A DNA stretch of 40,218 nt from Dehalococcoidia bacterium (GTDB lineage Bacteria > Chloroflexota > Dehalococcoidia > Tepidiformales > Tepidiformaceae). A program made the translations under genes and the position numbers. Shown piece by piece: positions 20,794-28,824 of this stretch (position 1 is the stretch's first letter; each line of letters opens with the position of its first letter). The stretch spans positions 1 to 40,218 of the forward strand of contig JAJDUR010000005.1 in NCBI GenBank assembly GCA_022826585.1, in the 5' to 3' direction. The notes under the pieces were generated by a model that worked only from the letters and a program-made list of their open reading frames with translations, did not search any database and had not been told where the DNA came from.

Positions 20794-21723
20794 ATGCCGG
20801 TCCAGCAGCTGACCGCCGAGCAGCGCGAGCGCGCCGTCGACTTCGTGCTGACGCACGCCCTTCCCCTTGACAGGGCCGTCTTCTACCACCACCTCCTCGG
20901 CGGCGACCGCGAGGCGGTCATCGAGGAGCTGGCCGTCCTCCAGAACGACGACGGCGGCTTCCACGGCCTCGAGGCCGACTTCCAGGACGAAGCGTCTTCG
21001 GTGCTCTGCACCCTGCGCGCCCTCGAGATGCTCGAGGAGCTTGGCGCCCACGCCCTCGACCTTATGCCCGCCCGGGCCATCGACTACCTGATCGCGTCCT
21101 ACGTGCCTGCCTGGCGCTCGTGGCCCCTCGTCCCCCGCCACGACAACGCCGCCCCCCACGCCCCCTGGTGGCACTGGTCGGACGAGTTCGACGAGAGCTG
21201 GGGCTTGTACGCGGACAACCCCCGCCCCTCCGTCGCCGCCGCGCTGCACGCCTTCTCCGGGCACGTCGATGCGGCGTTCCTTAGCGAGATCACGGAGACC
21301 GTCGTGGAGCGCGCCGCCGAGGTCGACCCCGCCGCCATCCAGAAGGACGCGGTCGAGTGCTACATCCGCTTCGCGACCACCCCCGCCGTCCCCTCCCCGG
21401 CCCGCGACGCCGTGCTCGCCCGCCTCCCCGGGTTCGTCGAGGCCACGCTCGTCACCGATCCCGACGACTGGGGCGGCTACGGCCTCCAGCCCCTCGACAT
21501 CGTCGATGACCCCGCCTCGCCCCTCTACGCCCCCTTCCGCGAGCACGTCGACCGCCACCTCGACCACGTCATCGAGAGGCAGGGCGAGGACGGCGCCTGG
21601 GCGCCCAACTGGAGCTGGATGGGCGCGTTCCCCGAGGCCTGGCCGCCGGCGGAAGTCGCCTGGAAGGGCGTCCTCACCTTGAAGCGCCTGCGCCAGCTCG
21701 CCGCCTTCGGCCGGCTGAGCTAG
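20794..21723 (+). CDS. Alpha/alpha-toroid (terpene cyclase/prenyltransferase-fold) protein
   Basis: 309 residues from ATG 20794. TAGAAT ends 10 nt before the ATG, so the leader is very short. Repeated helical hairpins carry the QxxDGGF/QxxDGAW signature: LQNDDGGFHGLE, VTDPDDWGGYGLQPLDIV and RQGEDGAWAPNWSW. These repeats occur in squalene/terpene cyclases and prenyltransferases, but the protein is about half the size of a squalene cyclase and the catalytic DxDD motif is not evident. A catalytic role is therefore not claimed. It contains PHAPWWHWSDEFDESWGLYA, an unusual aromatic/acidic stretch. It follows the SDR gene closely and may be co-transcribed. Confidence 0.7.
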   Translation: MPVQQLTAEQRERAVDFVLTHALPLDRAVFYHHLLGGDREAVIEELAVLQNDDGGFHGLEADFQDEASSVLCTLRALEMLEELGAHALDLMPARAIDYLIASYVPAWRSWPLVPRHDNAAPHAPWWHWSDEFDESWGLYADNPRPSVAAALHAFSGHVDAAFLSEITETVVERAAEVDPAAIQKDAVECYIRFATTPAVPSPARDAVLARLPGFVEATLVTDPDDWGGYGLQPLDIVDDPASPLYAPFREHVDRHLDHVIERQGEDGAWAPNWSWMGAFPEAWPPAEVAWKGVLTLKRLRQLAAFGRLS

Positions 21724-21736
21724 CTTTGCCGGCCTC

Positions 21737-21923
21737 CATACTCAAGGTTCGCTTGAGTATGCGGCCCTCCTGGAGTCCATGTGAAAGTGGGGTTGAACAC
21801 AGCACCCCTTCCTCCTCCATACTAAAGTATTACTTTAGTATGGATCCTCAGGCATCTCCATGTGAAAGCACAGTTGAGCAGTGAGGCTCACGCCACGCCA
21901 TATTCAAGCGCCAGTTGAGTATG
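21737..21923. repeat. 81-bp-period tandem repeat with palindromes, 3' of fic
   Basis: Three palindromes lie exactly 81 bp apart (centres ~21749, 21830, 21911): CATACTCAAG/CTTGAGTATG, CCATACTAAAGT/ACTTTAGTATGG (3-nt loop), and an imperfect CATATTCAA/TTGAGTATG inside the 3' end of fic. Between them a second element TCCATGTGAAAG recurs at 21776 and 21857, again 81 bp apart, followed both times by a GTTGA-containing stretch. This fills the 164-nt gap before fic. The arms differ between copies but compensate to keep pairing, so the palindromes look maintained. Confidence 0.8.
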
Positions 21924-23084
21924 GGCAGGGCCCTCAGCGAAGAGGTCCGCGTACTCGGAATAGCGATAGACGCGATGGCGCGTCTGCCCCGTTACCTCCT
22001 CGAGCACGCCCATGGCCTCAAGGCGCGTGACGAGATTATTCGCCGCCTGGTAGGTGACGCCCAGGAGCTCCTGGGCCTCGGGAATGTCGATGAGCGGCCG
22101 GCGGTAGAGCGCTTCCAGCAGGCGCAGGCCCGTACCGGCACCGCGCCCCAGCTCTGAGACGAGCTGGTCCCGGTGGCGCTCGCGCAGATCGACGATGCCC
22201 CGCGCCGTCTCCGTCGCATCGACCGCCGAAGCCGCCACAGCCCGCAGGAAAAAGGCCACCCATTCCTCCCAGGCGCCGTCCTCCCGCACGGACTGCAATC
22301 CGTCGTAGTAGTCGCCTCGGTGCTGCTTGAGGTAGTTCGAGAGGTAGAGCACGGGTTGCTGCAGCACTCCCTGTTCGCACAGCAGCAGCGTGATGAGCAG
22401 CCGTCCCACCCGCCCGTTGCCATCGAGGAACGGGTGGATTGTCTCGAACTGCGCATGGGCCATGCCGATGCGGATGAGGAGAGGCAGGTCCTGCTCGTCG
22501 TGGATGAACCGCTCGAGGTCGCCGAGCGCCCCGGGCACGACCGGGTGCGGGGGCGGCACATAGATCGCGTCGCTCAAGGAAGCGCCGGCGGCGCCGATCC
22601 AGTTCTGGCTCTCGCGCAGGTAGCCCGGCTGGCGCTCACTGCCGCGCGTCCCCGAGAGGAGCCGCTCGTGCAGCTCGCGGATGAGGCGCACCGAGACAGG
22701 CAGCGAGGAGAGGCGAGCGAGGCCGTGGTTCATGGCGGCGACGTAGTTCACCACCTCCCCCACGTCGTCCGGTTGGCGTGAGCGCAGCATGCGCGCCTCG
22801 GCCGCGAGGAGGTCGTCCAGCGAGCTCTGGGTTCCTTCGATCTGGCTGGAGAGAACGGCCTCTTTGCGCACGTACATGGCCACGAACAGGTCCTGGCTGG
22901 GCAGGATCTGCGTTGAGCCGTCTAGCCGGCCCAGCGCCTGCTCCGCCTGCGCAAGCAGGCCGGTCAGTTCCACGTCCAGGTCCAGTGGCGGGTCCGGTGG
23001 CAGCGGCGCCGGGATGAATGCGCGGTAGCCCTGGGGCTGCGGCTCGTACCGGCCCGATCGTTGCGAGCGTGCGTTAGGCGCCAT
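21888..23084 (-). CDS. Fic-domain protein adenylyltransferase
   Basis: 398 residues from ATG 23084 (GAGGAA ~7 nt upstream; an ATG at 23126 would add 14 residues). Fic enzymes transfer AMP, or other phosphate-containing groups, to target proteins. The N-terminal Fic_N region includes the inhibitory helix SSQIEG (79-84), fitting (S/T)xxxE(G/N), so it is the self-inhibited class II type. The core motif HPFLDGNGRVGRLL (217-230) is complete, including the catalytic His. The C-terminus (~315-385) is a winged-helix region (IPEAQELLGVTYQAANNLVT, LEAMGVLEEVTGQTRHRVYR). A DNA-binding role, perhaps autoregulation at the palindromes bordering the gene, is inferred. The targets are unknown. Confidence 0.9.
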   Translation of the reverse strand: MAPNARSQRSGRYEPQPQGYRAFIPAPLPPDPPLDLDVELTGLLAQAEQALGRLDGSTQILPSQDLFVAMYVRKEAVLSSQIEGTQSSLDDLLAAEARMLRSRQPDDVGEVVNYVAAMNHGLARLSSLPVSVRLIRELHERLLSGTRGSERQPGYLRESQNWIGAAGASLSDAIYVPPPHPVVPGALGDLERFIHDEQDLPLLIRIGMAHAQFETIHPFLDGNGRVGRLLITLLLCEQGVLQQPVLYLSNYLKQHRGDYYDGLQSVREDGAWEEWVAFFLRAVAASAVDATETARGIVDLRERHRDQLVSELGRGAGTGLRLLEALYRRPLIDIPEAQELLGVTYQAANNLVTRLEAMGVLEEVTGQTRHRVYRYSEYADLFAEGPAHTQLALEYGVA

Positions 23085-23122
23085 GTGCTGTTCCTCGCTT
23101 GAATACAGCGCCTCGTGGCGCT

Positions 23123-23149
23123 CCATACACAAGTGATACTTTAGTATAG
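23123..23149. promoter_or_regulatory. Palindrome-like site upstream of fic
   Basis: CCATACACAAGT-GAT-ACTTTAGTATAG is a degraded version of the central palindrome at 21817-21843, with the same arm length and loop size. It lies just upstream of fic, and reading minus it contains TATACT, a possible -10. CTTGAATAC (23098-23106) and TTACTCAA (23166-23173) nearby resemble half sites. A site of the same family thus sits at both ends of fic. Confidence 0.55.
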
Positions 23150-23233
23150 CGCTGACCGGGCCTCCTTACTCAACTCTGCGTTCACATACGCCATGCCGCC
23201 TTCCCCCCGCCCGGCCCGTGAGCCAAGATCGCG

Positions 23234-23253
23234 GGGCCGCCTGCCGGCGGCCC
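23234..23253 (+). other. Hairpin abutting the ribosome binding site of the second SDR
   Basis: GGGCCGCC (23234-23241), TGCC, GGCGGCCC (23246-23253), 8 bp perfect. The Shine-Dalgarno GGAGG begins at the next base (23254), and the GTG start is at 23264. It may act as a leader stem or as a terminator left from upstream. Confidence 0.45.
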
Positions 23254-23263
23254 GGAGGCACCC

Positions 23264-24025
23264 GTGTCCAAACCCGTCGCTCTCATCACCGGCGCCAGCC
23301 GCGGCATCGGCAAGAAGCTCGCCCTGGACCTCGCCGCCGACGGCTACGACCTCGTCGTCTGCGCCCGCTCCACCGCCGACTCCCCCGCGAAGCTCCCCGG
23401 CACCATCGACGAGACCGCCGATCTTGCCCGCGAGCAGGGCGCCGACGTCCTCGTCGCCCCCCTCGACGTGCGTGACGAGGAGGCCGTCGCCGCCCTCGCC
23501 GACGAGGTCTACGGGCGCTTCGGGCGCTGCGACCTGCTCATCAACAACGCCGCCGTCGGCGTCCCCGGCGCCACCCTCGAGAACTCGACCAAGCGCTGGC
23601 GGCTGGCCACCGACATCAACATCCACGGGCCCTTCTACCTCATCTACTACCTCTGCCCGCGCATGCGCGATGCGGGCGAGGGCCGCGTCATCAACATCTC
23701 CTCGGGAGCGTCCGTGAACCCCGGCTTCCGCCGCATCAGCTACACGACCACGAAGCGCGCCCTGGAGGCGATGACGGAGGGCTTCGCGATCGAGCTCGAG
23801 GGCTCGGTGGCCGTGAACTGCATCCGCCTCGAGCTCGGCGTCTGGACCGAGGGCTACGCCTTCACCCTGGGCGACGTTGACCGCTCAGACTTCGAGGACC
23901 CCATCATCATGTCCGACGCCGTTCTCTGGATGGCGAAGCAGCCGCTCGACTACACCGGCCAGGTCGTCACCATCGCCGACCTGCGCGAGCAGGGCGTCGT
24001 CCGCCCGAAGACCGTCGCGGGCTAG
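23264..24025 (+). CDS. Short-chain dehydrogenase/reductase (SDR)
   Basis: 253 residues from GTG 23264, with GGAGG 5 nt upstream. Motifs are TGASRGIG (~9-16), LDVRDEEAVAAL, NNAAVG (a variant of NNAG), catalytic Ser in INISSGASV, and YTTTKRALEAM with the Tyr-Lys pair. The segment after the active site (CIRLELGVWTEGYAFTLGDV) is longer than in FabG. The C-terminus reads WMAKQPLDYTGQVVTIADLR, without the classical final GG. Its position before two acyl-CoA dehydrogenases suggests a role in fatty-acid or related acyl/alkyl catabolism, but the substrate is unknown. It is separated from the next gene by a promoter. Confidence 0.88.
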   Translation: MSKPVALITGASRGIGKKLALDLAADGYDLVVCARSTADSPAKLPGTIDETADLAREQGADVLVAPLDVRDEEAVAALADEVYGRFGRCDLLINNAAVGVPGATLENSTKRWRLATDINIHGPFYLIYYLCPRMRDAGEGRVINISSGASVNPGFRRISYTTTKRALEAMTEGFAIELEGSVAVNCIRLELGVWTEGYAFTLGDVDRSDFEDPIIMSDAVLWMAKQPLDYTGQVVTIADLREQGVVRPKTVAG

Positions 24026-24055
24026 CGGCGGCGGGCCCGCGCGCCTGCCCCCTGC

Positions 24056-24061
24056 TAGACT
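24056..24061 (+). promoter_or_regulatory. -10 box of first acyl-CoA dehydrogenase
   Basis: TAGACT preceded by GC, 29 nt before ATG 24091. The surrounding leader (ctgc-TAGACT-cgc, acttcct, ggagcccc) is duplicated almost unchanged before the second paralogue. Confidence 0.5.
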
Positions 24062-24090
24062 CGCCGCACTTCCTGCCTGGAGCCCCCGCC

Positions 24091-25266
24091 ATGCGCTTCA
24101 CCCACGAGAGCGACGTCGAGACCTTCCGCGACGAGGTGCGCCAGTTCATCGCCGATGAGCTTCCCAGCGAGGAAGAGCGGCTGGCGAACGCCCTCCGCGG
24201 AGGCTTCCAGTCCCTCGAGGAAGAGTACGACTACACGATGGGCTTCCAGCGGAAGCTCGCCGAGCGCGACTGGCTGGCCATGGCCTGGCCCGAGGAGTAC
24301 GGCGGAGGCGGCGCCTCGCACATGCGCCAGCTCGTCTACAACGAGGAGATGTCCTACGCGGGCGCGCCCGTCATGAACATGGGCATCTCCTGGGTCGGCC
24401 CCTCGCTCATGCTCTACGGCACCGAGGAGCAGAAGCGGAAGTACATCCAGCCCATCGCCAGCGCCGACCAGTGGTGGTGCACGCTCTACAGCGAACCCGG
24501 CGCCGGCAGCGACCTCGCTTCTCTGCAAACGAGCGCCATCCGCGACGGCGACGACTACGTCATCAACGGGCAGAAGATCTGGACCTCCGGCGGCCATCTC
24601 TCCGACTGGGGATGGCTTGCCGCCCGCACCGACCCCGACGCCCCCAAGCACAAGGGCATCTCCCTGCTCATGCTCGATATGAAGTCCCCGGGCATCTCCG
24701 TCCAGCCGCTCGTGAACATGGCCGACCAGCACGCCTTCAACGAGGTGTTCTTCGAGGACGTGCGCGTGCCCGTCGAGCAGCGCGTCGGGGAAGAGAACCG
24801 CGGCTGGTACCACCTCGCCGTCGCCCTCGACTTCGAGCGGAGCGGCATCGCCGCCTACTCCGGCGGCCGGCGCAACGTGGAACGCTTGACCCGCATCGCC
24901 GCGGAGACCCCTCGGCTCGTGGAGAACCGCCCCGGCATCCGCCACGAGCTGGCCGAGCGCATGGTCGAGGTGAACGTGGGCACGTTCCTCGCCTACCGCG
25001 TCGCCACCATGCAGGCCCAGGGCCTCCTGCCCAACCACGAGGCCAGCGCGAGCAAGCTCTTCGGCAGCGAGCTCGGCCAGCGCATCGCCCGCACGGGCAT
25101 GCACCTGCTCGGCATGGCGGGGCAGCTGCGGGGCGAGTCCTCGCGCATCGAGATCGACCAGGCCCAGAACTACCTGTACACGGTTTCGGGCACGATCGCG
25201 GCGGGCACGAGCGAGATCCAGCGCAACATCATGGCCACCCGCGGCCTCGGCCTCCCCAGGGGGTAG
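24091..25266 (+). CDS. Acyl-CoA dehydrogenase (FadE6/17/26-type), copy 1
   Basis: 391 residues. FAD-dependent alpha,beta-desaturation of an acyl-CoA is the family reaction, with electrons passed to ETF. Visible features are an N-terminal helical domain (DEVRQFIADELPSEEERLAN), FAD/substrate loop YSEPGAGSDLASLQT, INGQKIWTSGGHLSDWGWLA, ERSGIAAYSGGRRNVERL, ASASKLFGSELGQRIARTGM and the C-terminal IAAGTSEIQRNIMATRGLGL. The usual YEGT catalytic Glu position reads AAGT, as in many actinobacterial FadE proteins, so the base must lie elsewhere or in a partner. It is closely similar to the next gene. Substrate unknown; the FadE6/17/26 group acts on varied and sterol side-chain acyl-CoAs. Confidence 0.9.
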   Translation: MRFTHESDVETFRDEVRQFIADELPSEEERLANALRGGFQSLEEEYDYTMGFQRKLAERDWLAMAWPEEYGGGGASHMRQLVYNEEMSYAGAPVMNMGISWVGPSLMLYGTEEQKRKYIQPIASADQWWCTLYSEPGAGSDLASLQTSAIRDGDDYVINGQKIWTSGGHLSDWGWLAARTDPDAPKHKGISLLMLDMKSPGISVQPLVNMADQHAFNEVFFEDVRVPVEQRVGEENRGWYHLAVALDFERSGIAAYSGGRRNVERLTRIAAETPRLVENRPGIRHELAERMVEVNVGTFLAYRVATMQAQGLLPNHEASASKLFGSELGQRIARTGMHLLGMAGQLRGESSRIEIDQAQNYLYTVSGTIAAGTSEIQRNIMATRGLGLPRG

Positions 25267-25295
25267 CGCCGGCGGGCCGCTAGCCCACCCTCTGC

Positions 25296-25301
25296 TAGAC
25301 T
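25296..25301 (+). promoter_or_regulatory. -10 box of second acyl-CoA dehydrogenase
   Basis: TAGACT, 27 nt before ATG 25329, in a leader nearly identical to that of copy 1. The promoter was duplicated with the gene. Confidence 0.5.
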
Positions 25302-25328
25302 CGCGGGACTTCCTTCCCGGAGCCCACC

Positions 25329-26504
25329 ATGCGCTTCACCCACGAGAGCGACATCGAGTCCTTCCGCGCCGAGGTGCGCCAGTTCATCGCCGATGAGCTC
25401 CCCCCCGAGGAGGAGCGGCTCGAGCGGGCGCGGCGCGGCGGCTTCGAGACGAACCAGGAAGAGTACGACTACACGATGGGCTTCCAGAAGAAGCTCGCCG
25501 ACCGCGGTTGGCTCGCGATGGCCTGGCCCAAGGAGTACGGCGGCGGCGGGGCGCCGCACATGCGCCAGCTCGTCTACAACGAGGAGATGTCCTACGCGGG
25601 AGCGCCCGTGGGGAACATGGGCATCGCCTGGGTCGGCCCCTCCCTCATGCTCTACGGCACCGAGGAGCAGAAGCAGAAGTACATCCCGCCCATCACGAGC
25701 GCCGAGCAGTGGTGGTGCACCCTCTACAGCGAGCCGGGCGCCGGCAGCGACCTCGCTTCCCTGCAAACGAGCGCCATACGCGACGGCGACGACTACGTGA
25801 TCAACGGGCAGAAGATCTGGACCTCCGGCGGCCATCTCGCCGACTGGGGCTGGCTCGCCGCCCGCACCGATCCCGACGCCCCCAAGCACAAGGGCATCTC
25901 CCTCCTCATGCTCGACATGAAGTCGCCCGGCATCACCGTGCAGCCGCTCATCAACCTCGGCGATCAGCACAGCTTCAACGAGGTCTTCTTCGAGGACGTG
26001 CGCGTGCCCGTCGAGCAGCGCGTGGGGGAGGAGAACCGGGGCTGGTACCACCTCGCCGTCGCCCTCGACTTCGAGCGCAGCGGCATCGGCGCGTACGCCG
26101 GGGGCCGCCGCACCATCGAGCGCTTCACCCGGCTCGTGGAGGAGCGCCCCGAGCTCTGGCAGCACCGCAAGACCATCCGCACCGAACTCGCCGAGCGCGC
26201 GATCGAGGTGAACGTGGGCACGTTCCTCGCCTACCGCGTCGCGACCATGCAGGCCCAGGGCCTCGTCCCGAACCACGAAGCCAGCGCCAGCAAGCTCTTC
26301 GGCAGCGAGCTCAACCAGCGGCTGCAGCTCACCGGCATGCACATCCTCGGCATGTCCGGGATGCTCCGTGGCGAGTCCTCCCGCGTCTGGTTCGACCAGG
26401 CGCAGGTCTTCCTGCGCTCGGCCGCGAACACCGTCGAGGCGGGCACGAGCGAGATCCAGCGCAACATCATGGCCACCCGCGGCCTCGGCCTCCCCAGGGG
26501 GTAA
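25329..26504 (+). CDS. Acyl-CoA dehydrogenase (FadE6/17/26-type), copy 2
   Basis: 391 residues, same length as copy 1 and very similar along its whole length; several DNA stretches are identical. It shares YSEPGAGSDLASLQT, INGQKIWTSGGHLADWGWLA, FNEVFFEDVRVPVEQRVGEE and the end AGTSEIQRNIMATRGLGLPR. Divergence concentrates in ~265-300 (TIERFTRLVEERPELWQHRK) and ~330-375 (HILGMSGMLRGESSRVWFDQ, AQVFLRSAANTVEAGT), which border the acyl pocket. A different chain length or a heteromeric pairing is therefore plausible. Like copy 1 it has Ala where MCAD has the catalytic Glu (EAGT). Confidence 0.9.
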   Translation: MRFTHESDIESFRAEVRQFIADELPPEEERLERARRGGFETNQEEYDYTMGFQKKLADRGWLAMAWPKEYGGGGAPHMRQLVYNEEMSYAGAPVGNMGIAWVGPSLMLYGTEEQKQKYIPPITSAEQWWCTLYSEPGAGSDLASLQTSAIRDGDDYVINGQKIWTSGGHLADWGWLAARTDPDAPKHKGISLLMLDMKSPGITVQPLINLGDQHSFNEVFFEDVRVPVEQRVGEENRGWYHLAVALDFERSGIGAYAGGRRTIERFTRLVEERPELWQHRKTIRTELAERAIEVNVGTFLAYRVATMQAQGLVPNHEASASKLFGSELNQRLQLTGMHILGMSGMLRGESSRVWFDQAQVFLRSAANTVEAGTSEIQRNIMATRGLGLPRG

Positions 26505-26544
26505 GCAGGGGCCTGTGCTACTCTCCCAGCACAGGAGTTGAGTC

Positions 26545-27243
26545 ATGGCGACGGTTACTGTGGACTCTGTGGGCATGCCCGAGAGTGTGGTCATTCCTCG
26601 CTACAGCTTCGCTGAAGCAGATCGCCTCGCTCGCGTGACTTCCGGAACCTCGAGGCGTTGGACCCGCGGGTACAGCTACGAGTCCCAAGACGGTCAGCGC
26701 GTTCGGAAGCCGCCGGTGGGAAGGGCTGAGCCGTCACCGGAGCTCGCAGTCTCATTCGCTGATTTGGTTGAGGTCGCGGCTATCTGCGGCCTACGGACTC
26801 TTGGCTTCTCCCTCCCGAAGATCCGAGAAATCGTCGATGGCTGCCAGGACATCTTTGAGTCGGAACGTCCTTTGCTCTCTCAGGCCTTCAAAGTCGATGG
26901 GCGAGATGCATTTGTGGAACGAGAGGACGGTGTCCTCATTAGCGTGCTTCGTGGGAAGCGGAGGGTCGCCTGGGATGACGTGCTGGGGCCCTTCCTTGAG
27001 ACGGTCGAATACGAGGGTGGTTGGGCCCAGCGTTGGTGGCCAGCGGGGCGCTCGACTCAGGTCGTTATAGATCCGCAATTTGGGTACGGCCTTCCTGTTG
27101 TCGAAGGCACTGGCGTGCGTACGGAGATCCTTGTTGAGCGGAGCGAGGCAGGTGACTCCAGCCGTCAGATAGCGGCTGACTTCGGGGTTTCCATCGAATC
27201 TATCCAAGCGGCCCTTCAATATGAGCGCGCTCTGGCTGCGTGA
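26545..27243 (+). CDS. DUF433-type antitoxin with N-terminal HTH region
   Basis: 232 residues with AGGAG ~8 nt upstream. Residues ~18-110 resemble a MerR-like winged region (RYSFAEADRLARVTSGTSRR, SFADLVEVAAICGLRTLGFS, LPKIREIVDGCQ). The C-terminal ~75 residues are DUF433: PQFGYGLPVVEGTGVRTEIL, VERSEAGDSSRQIAADFGVS, IESIQAALQYERALAA. In known cases such proteins are antitoxins for PIN-like toxins. The stop overlaps the start of the next gene (GTGA), as in a toxin-antitoxin operon. GC content and codon use are clearly lower than in the flanking host genes, suggesting transfer. GCTACTCT ~25 nt upstream may hold the -10. Confidence 0.82.
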   Translation: MATVTVDSVGMPESVVIPRYSFAEADRLARVTSGTSRRWTRGYSYESQDGQRVRKPPVGRAEPSPELAVSFADLVEVAAICGLRTLGFSLPKIREIVDGCQDIFESERPLLSQAFKVDGRDAFVEREDGVLISVLRGKRRVAWDDVLGPFLETVEYEGGWAQRWWPAGRSTQVVIDPQFGYGLPVVEGTGVRTEILVERSEAGDSSRQIAADFGVSIESIQAALQYERALAA

Positions 27244-27617
27244 TTTTCTTCGACCGCTCCGTTCCGAAGAGCGTTGCAGAGGCGCTCAAGCTTGTCCGCG
27301 AGGACGAGGTTACTTGGCTGGAGGACCGCTTCAACCATCGCACTCCCGACGAAGAGTGGCTCGAGGCTGCCGGACGGAACGACTGGCTTGTGGTGTCGCG
27401 GGACAAGCGCATCAGAACGCGTCCAGGTGAGAGGGAAGCCCTGCAGCGACACAGGGTCGGCTGCTTCATCCTTGGCCAGGCCGGCAATCCGACGCGTTGG
27501 GAGTATCTGAAACTGCTTGCCCGAACGCTAGACGAAATGGTCATGCGTTTCGACGAGACTCCCCGTCCGTTCGTTTATGTCGTCAACTCTGCAGGTGCGA
27601 TGCGGAAGGCCCTGTGA
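27240..27617 (+). CDS. PIN-like toxin (VapC45-type)
   Basis: 125 residues from GTG 27240, overlapping the antitoxin stop by 4 nt. It begins MIFFDRSVPKSVAEALKL, where the Asp is the first PIN-type acid, then TWLEDRFNHRTPDEEWLEAA and NDWLVVSRDKRIRTRPGERE with further acidic/basic residues. The end is PRPFVYVVNSAGAMRKAL. This fits the VapC45 PIN-like RNase family paired with DUF433 proteins; the assignment rests on recalled family features. Its predicted role is RNA cleavage when unopposed. It shares the low-GC character of the antitoxin gene. Confidence 0.8.
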   Translation: MIFFDRSVPKSVAEALKLVREDEVTWLEDRFNHRTPDEEWLEAAGRNDWLVVSRDKRIRTRPGEREALQRHRVGCFILGQAGNPTRWEYLKLLARTLDEMVMRFDETPRPFVYVVNSAGAMRKAL

Positions 27618-27629
27618 GGACGGTACGAG

Positions 27630-28265
27630 TTGACTGACCCCGTCCGCCTCTACCTCGTCCGACACGGCCAGGCGCGCGCCGATGACGGCACCTACGGCCA
27701 CGACACGCCCCTCTCCCCGCTCGGGAAGCGACAGGCTGAGGCCGTCGCCGTCGGCCTCGCGCACAAGTCGCTGGCTGCCATCTACGCCAGCCCCATGCTT
27801 CGCGCCCGCGAGACGGCGGAGCCGCTCGCCCGCGTGACCGGCTTCGAGGTGGGGGTCGACGAGCGCCTGCGCGAGTTCGAGATGGCGGGCTGGAACCCCG
27901 ATGCCGAGGTCCAGGACTACGTCTGGGCCTGGAGGCCGGAAGACGCGGCGTCCCCCGGCGGCGAAACCATCGGCGCCTTCGCGGAGCGCGTCGGCGCCGC
28001 CTGCGACGACATCGTGGCGCCCCACCCCGGCGAAGCCGTCGCCATCGTGTCGCACGCCGGCACGACCGACGCCGTCCTGCGCTGGGCCATGGGCATCCCC
28101 CCCGACAGCGCCTGGCACCACGAGTTCGAGTTGCCGAACGGCTCCATCTCCGAGCTGCTCGTCTGGCCCGAGGGCCGCCACCCCGAGGGGCCGCCGCGGT
28201 TTTCCGCCATCCTCCGCGCTCCCGGCCTCGACCACCTCCCGGACGCGCTCCGCAGCGAGTACTGA
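27630..28265 (+). CDS. Histidine phosphatase family protein
   Basis: 211 residues from a TTG at 27630, with GAGGACGG ~6 nt upstream. The start is uncertain, since no ATG or GTG lies between the previous stop and the first motif. It has the catalytic LVRHGQA at ~8-14 with the phospho-His, PLSPLGKRQAEAVAVGL, IYASPMLRARETAEPLA with the conserved Arg, ERLREFEMAGW, and IVSHAGTTDAVLRWAMG with the second His. This phosphoglycerate-mutase-like group dephosphorylates various metabolites; the substrate is unknown. It returns to the high-GC host composition right after the toxin gene. Confidence 0.88.
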   Translation: MTDPVRLYLVRHGQARADDGTYGHDTPLSPLGKRQAEAVAVGLAHKSLAAIYASPMLRARETAEPLARVTGFEVGVDERLREFEMAGWNPDAEVQDYVWAWRPEDAASPGGETIGAFAERVGAACDDIVAPHPGEAVAIVSHAGTTDAVLRWAMGIPPDSAWHHEFELPNGSISELLVWPEGRHPEGPPRFSAILRAPGLDHLPDALRSEY

Positions 28266-28281
28266 CCGGGAGAGCGGGCGG

Positions 28282-28713
28282 CTAGTCCTCGGACGGCCCC
28301 GCGCGCCACGCCCGCAGCGCTGTCGAAACGGCAAGGACCGCCACGCCCGCGTCGATGAGCCGCCAGTACTGCAGGTCGTGCATCGCGTCGCCACGCCCCC
28401 ACTCCAACGTGAACCAGTTCCAGAAGAAGAGGAGGGCGAAGAAGACCGTTGCGTAGAGGCTGGCCTTGGCCGTGAGCCATGAGCGTGTCACGGGCGCGCC
28501 CGCCTCGTGGCCCGCGGCCCGGCTCTCGTGAATGACGGTCGCCAGCATCAGGACCAGCGCGACGGCCATGAGCCACGAGATGATCTGCCAGCCGTCGGCC
28601 GAGGCGTCGACGGAGTCGTAAAAGCCCTGGAGTACGAACTGCGCGGCCGTCCCCACGCCCACGACCCCCAGGTAGATCGCCACCAGTTTCCGGAATGCCT
28701 GCATTGCGCCCAT
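28282..28713 (-). CDS. Four-span membrane protein, unknown function
   Basis: 143 residues from ATG 28713, with AAAGGAG ~8 nt upstream and TAGGCT further upstream as a -10. The long minus-strand frame above it is a shadow of the enolase-family gene. Four hydrophobic segments are visible: KLVAIYLGVVGVGTAAQFVL, IISWLMAVALVLMLATVI, SLYATVFFALLFFWNWFTL and WRLIDAGVAVLAVSTAL. No catalytic motif is apparent. The N-terminal line resembles small DoxX-like or DUF-type membrane proteins, but I cannot assign it. It converges on the phosphatase gene and is divergent from the enolase-superfamily gene. Confidence 0.65.
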   Translation of the reverse strand: MGAMQAFRKLVAIYLGVVGVGTAAQFVLQGFYDSVDASADGWQIISWLMAVALVLMLATVIHESRAAGHEAGAPVTRSWLTAKASLYATVFFALLFFWNWFTLEWGRGDAMHDLQYWRLIDAGVAVLAVSTALRAWRAGPSED

Positions 28714-28824
28714 GCGACTGCTCCTTTGCTCTCCTGTGCCAAGCCTACGCGTGAGGGCAAGCGGCTCGCGTTGCCCTACTTGAGACCCGCGTACGATGCG
28801 GCCAGCCCGCGGGAGGGAGCCACC

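Noticed and set aside
21737-21923. CRISPR-like array
   Set aside because: Only about two and a half units, with palindromes that differ between copies and partly conserved 'spacers'. The third unit lies inside a coding region, and there are no cas genes.
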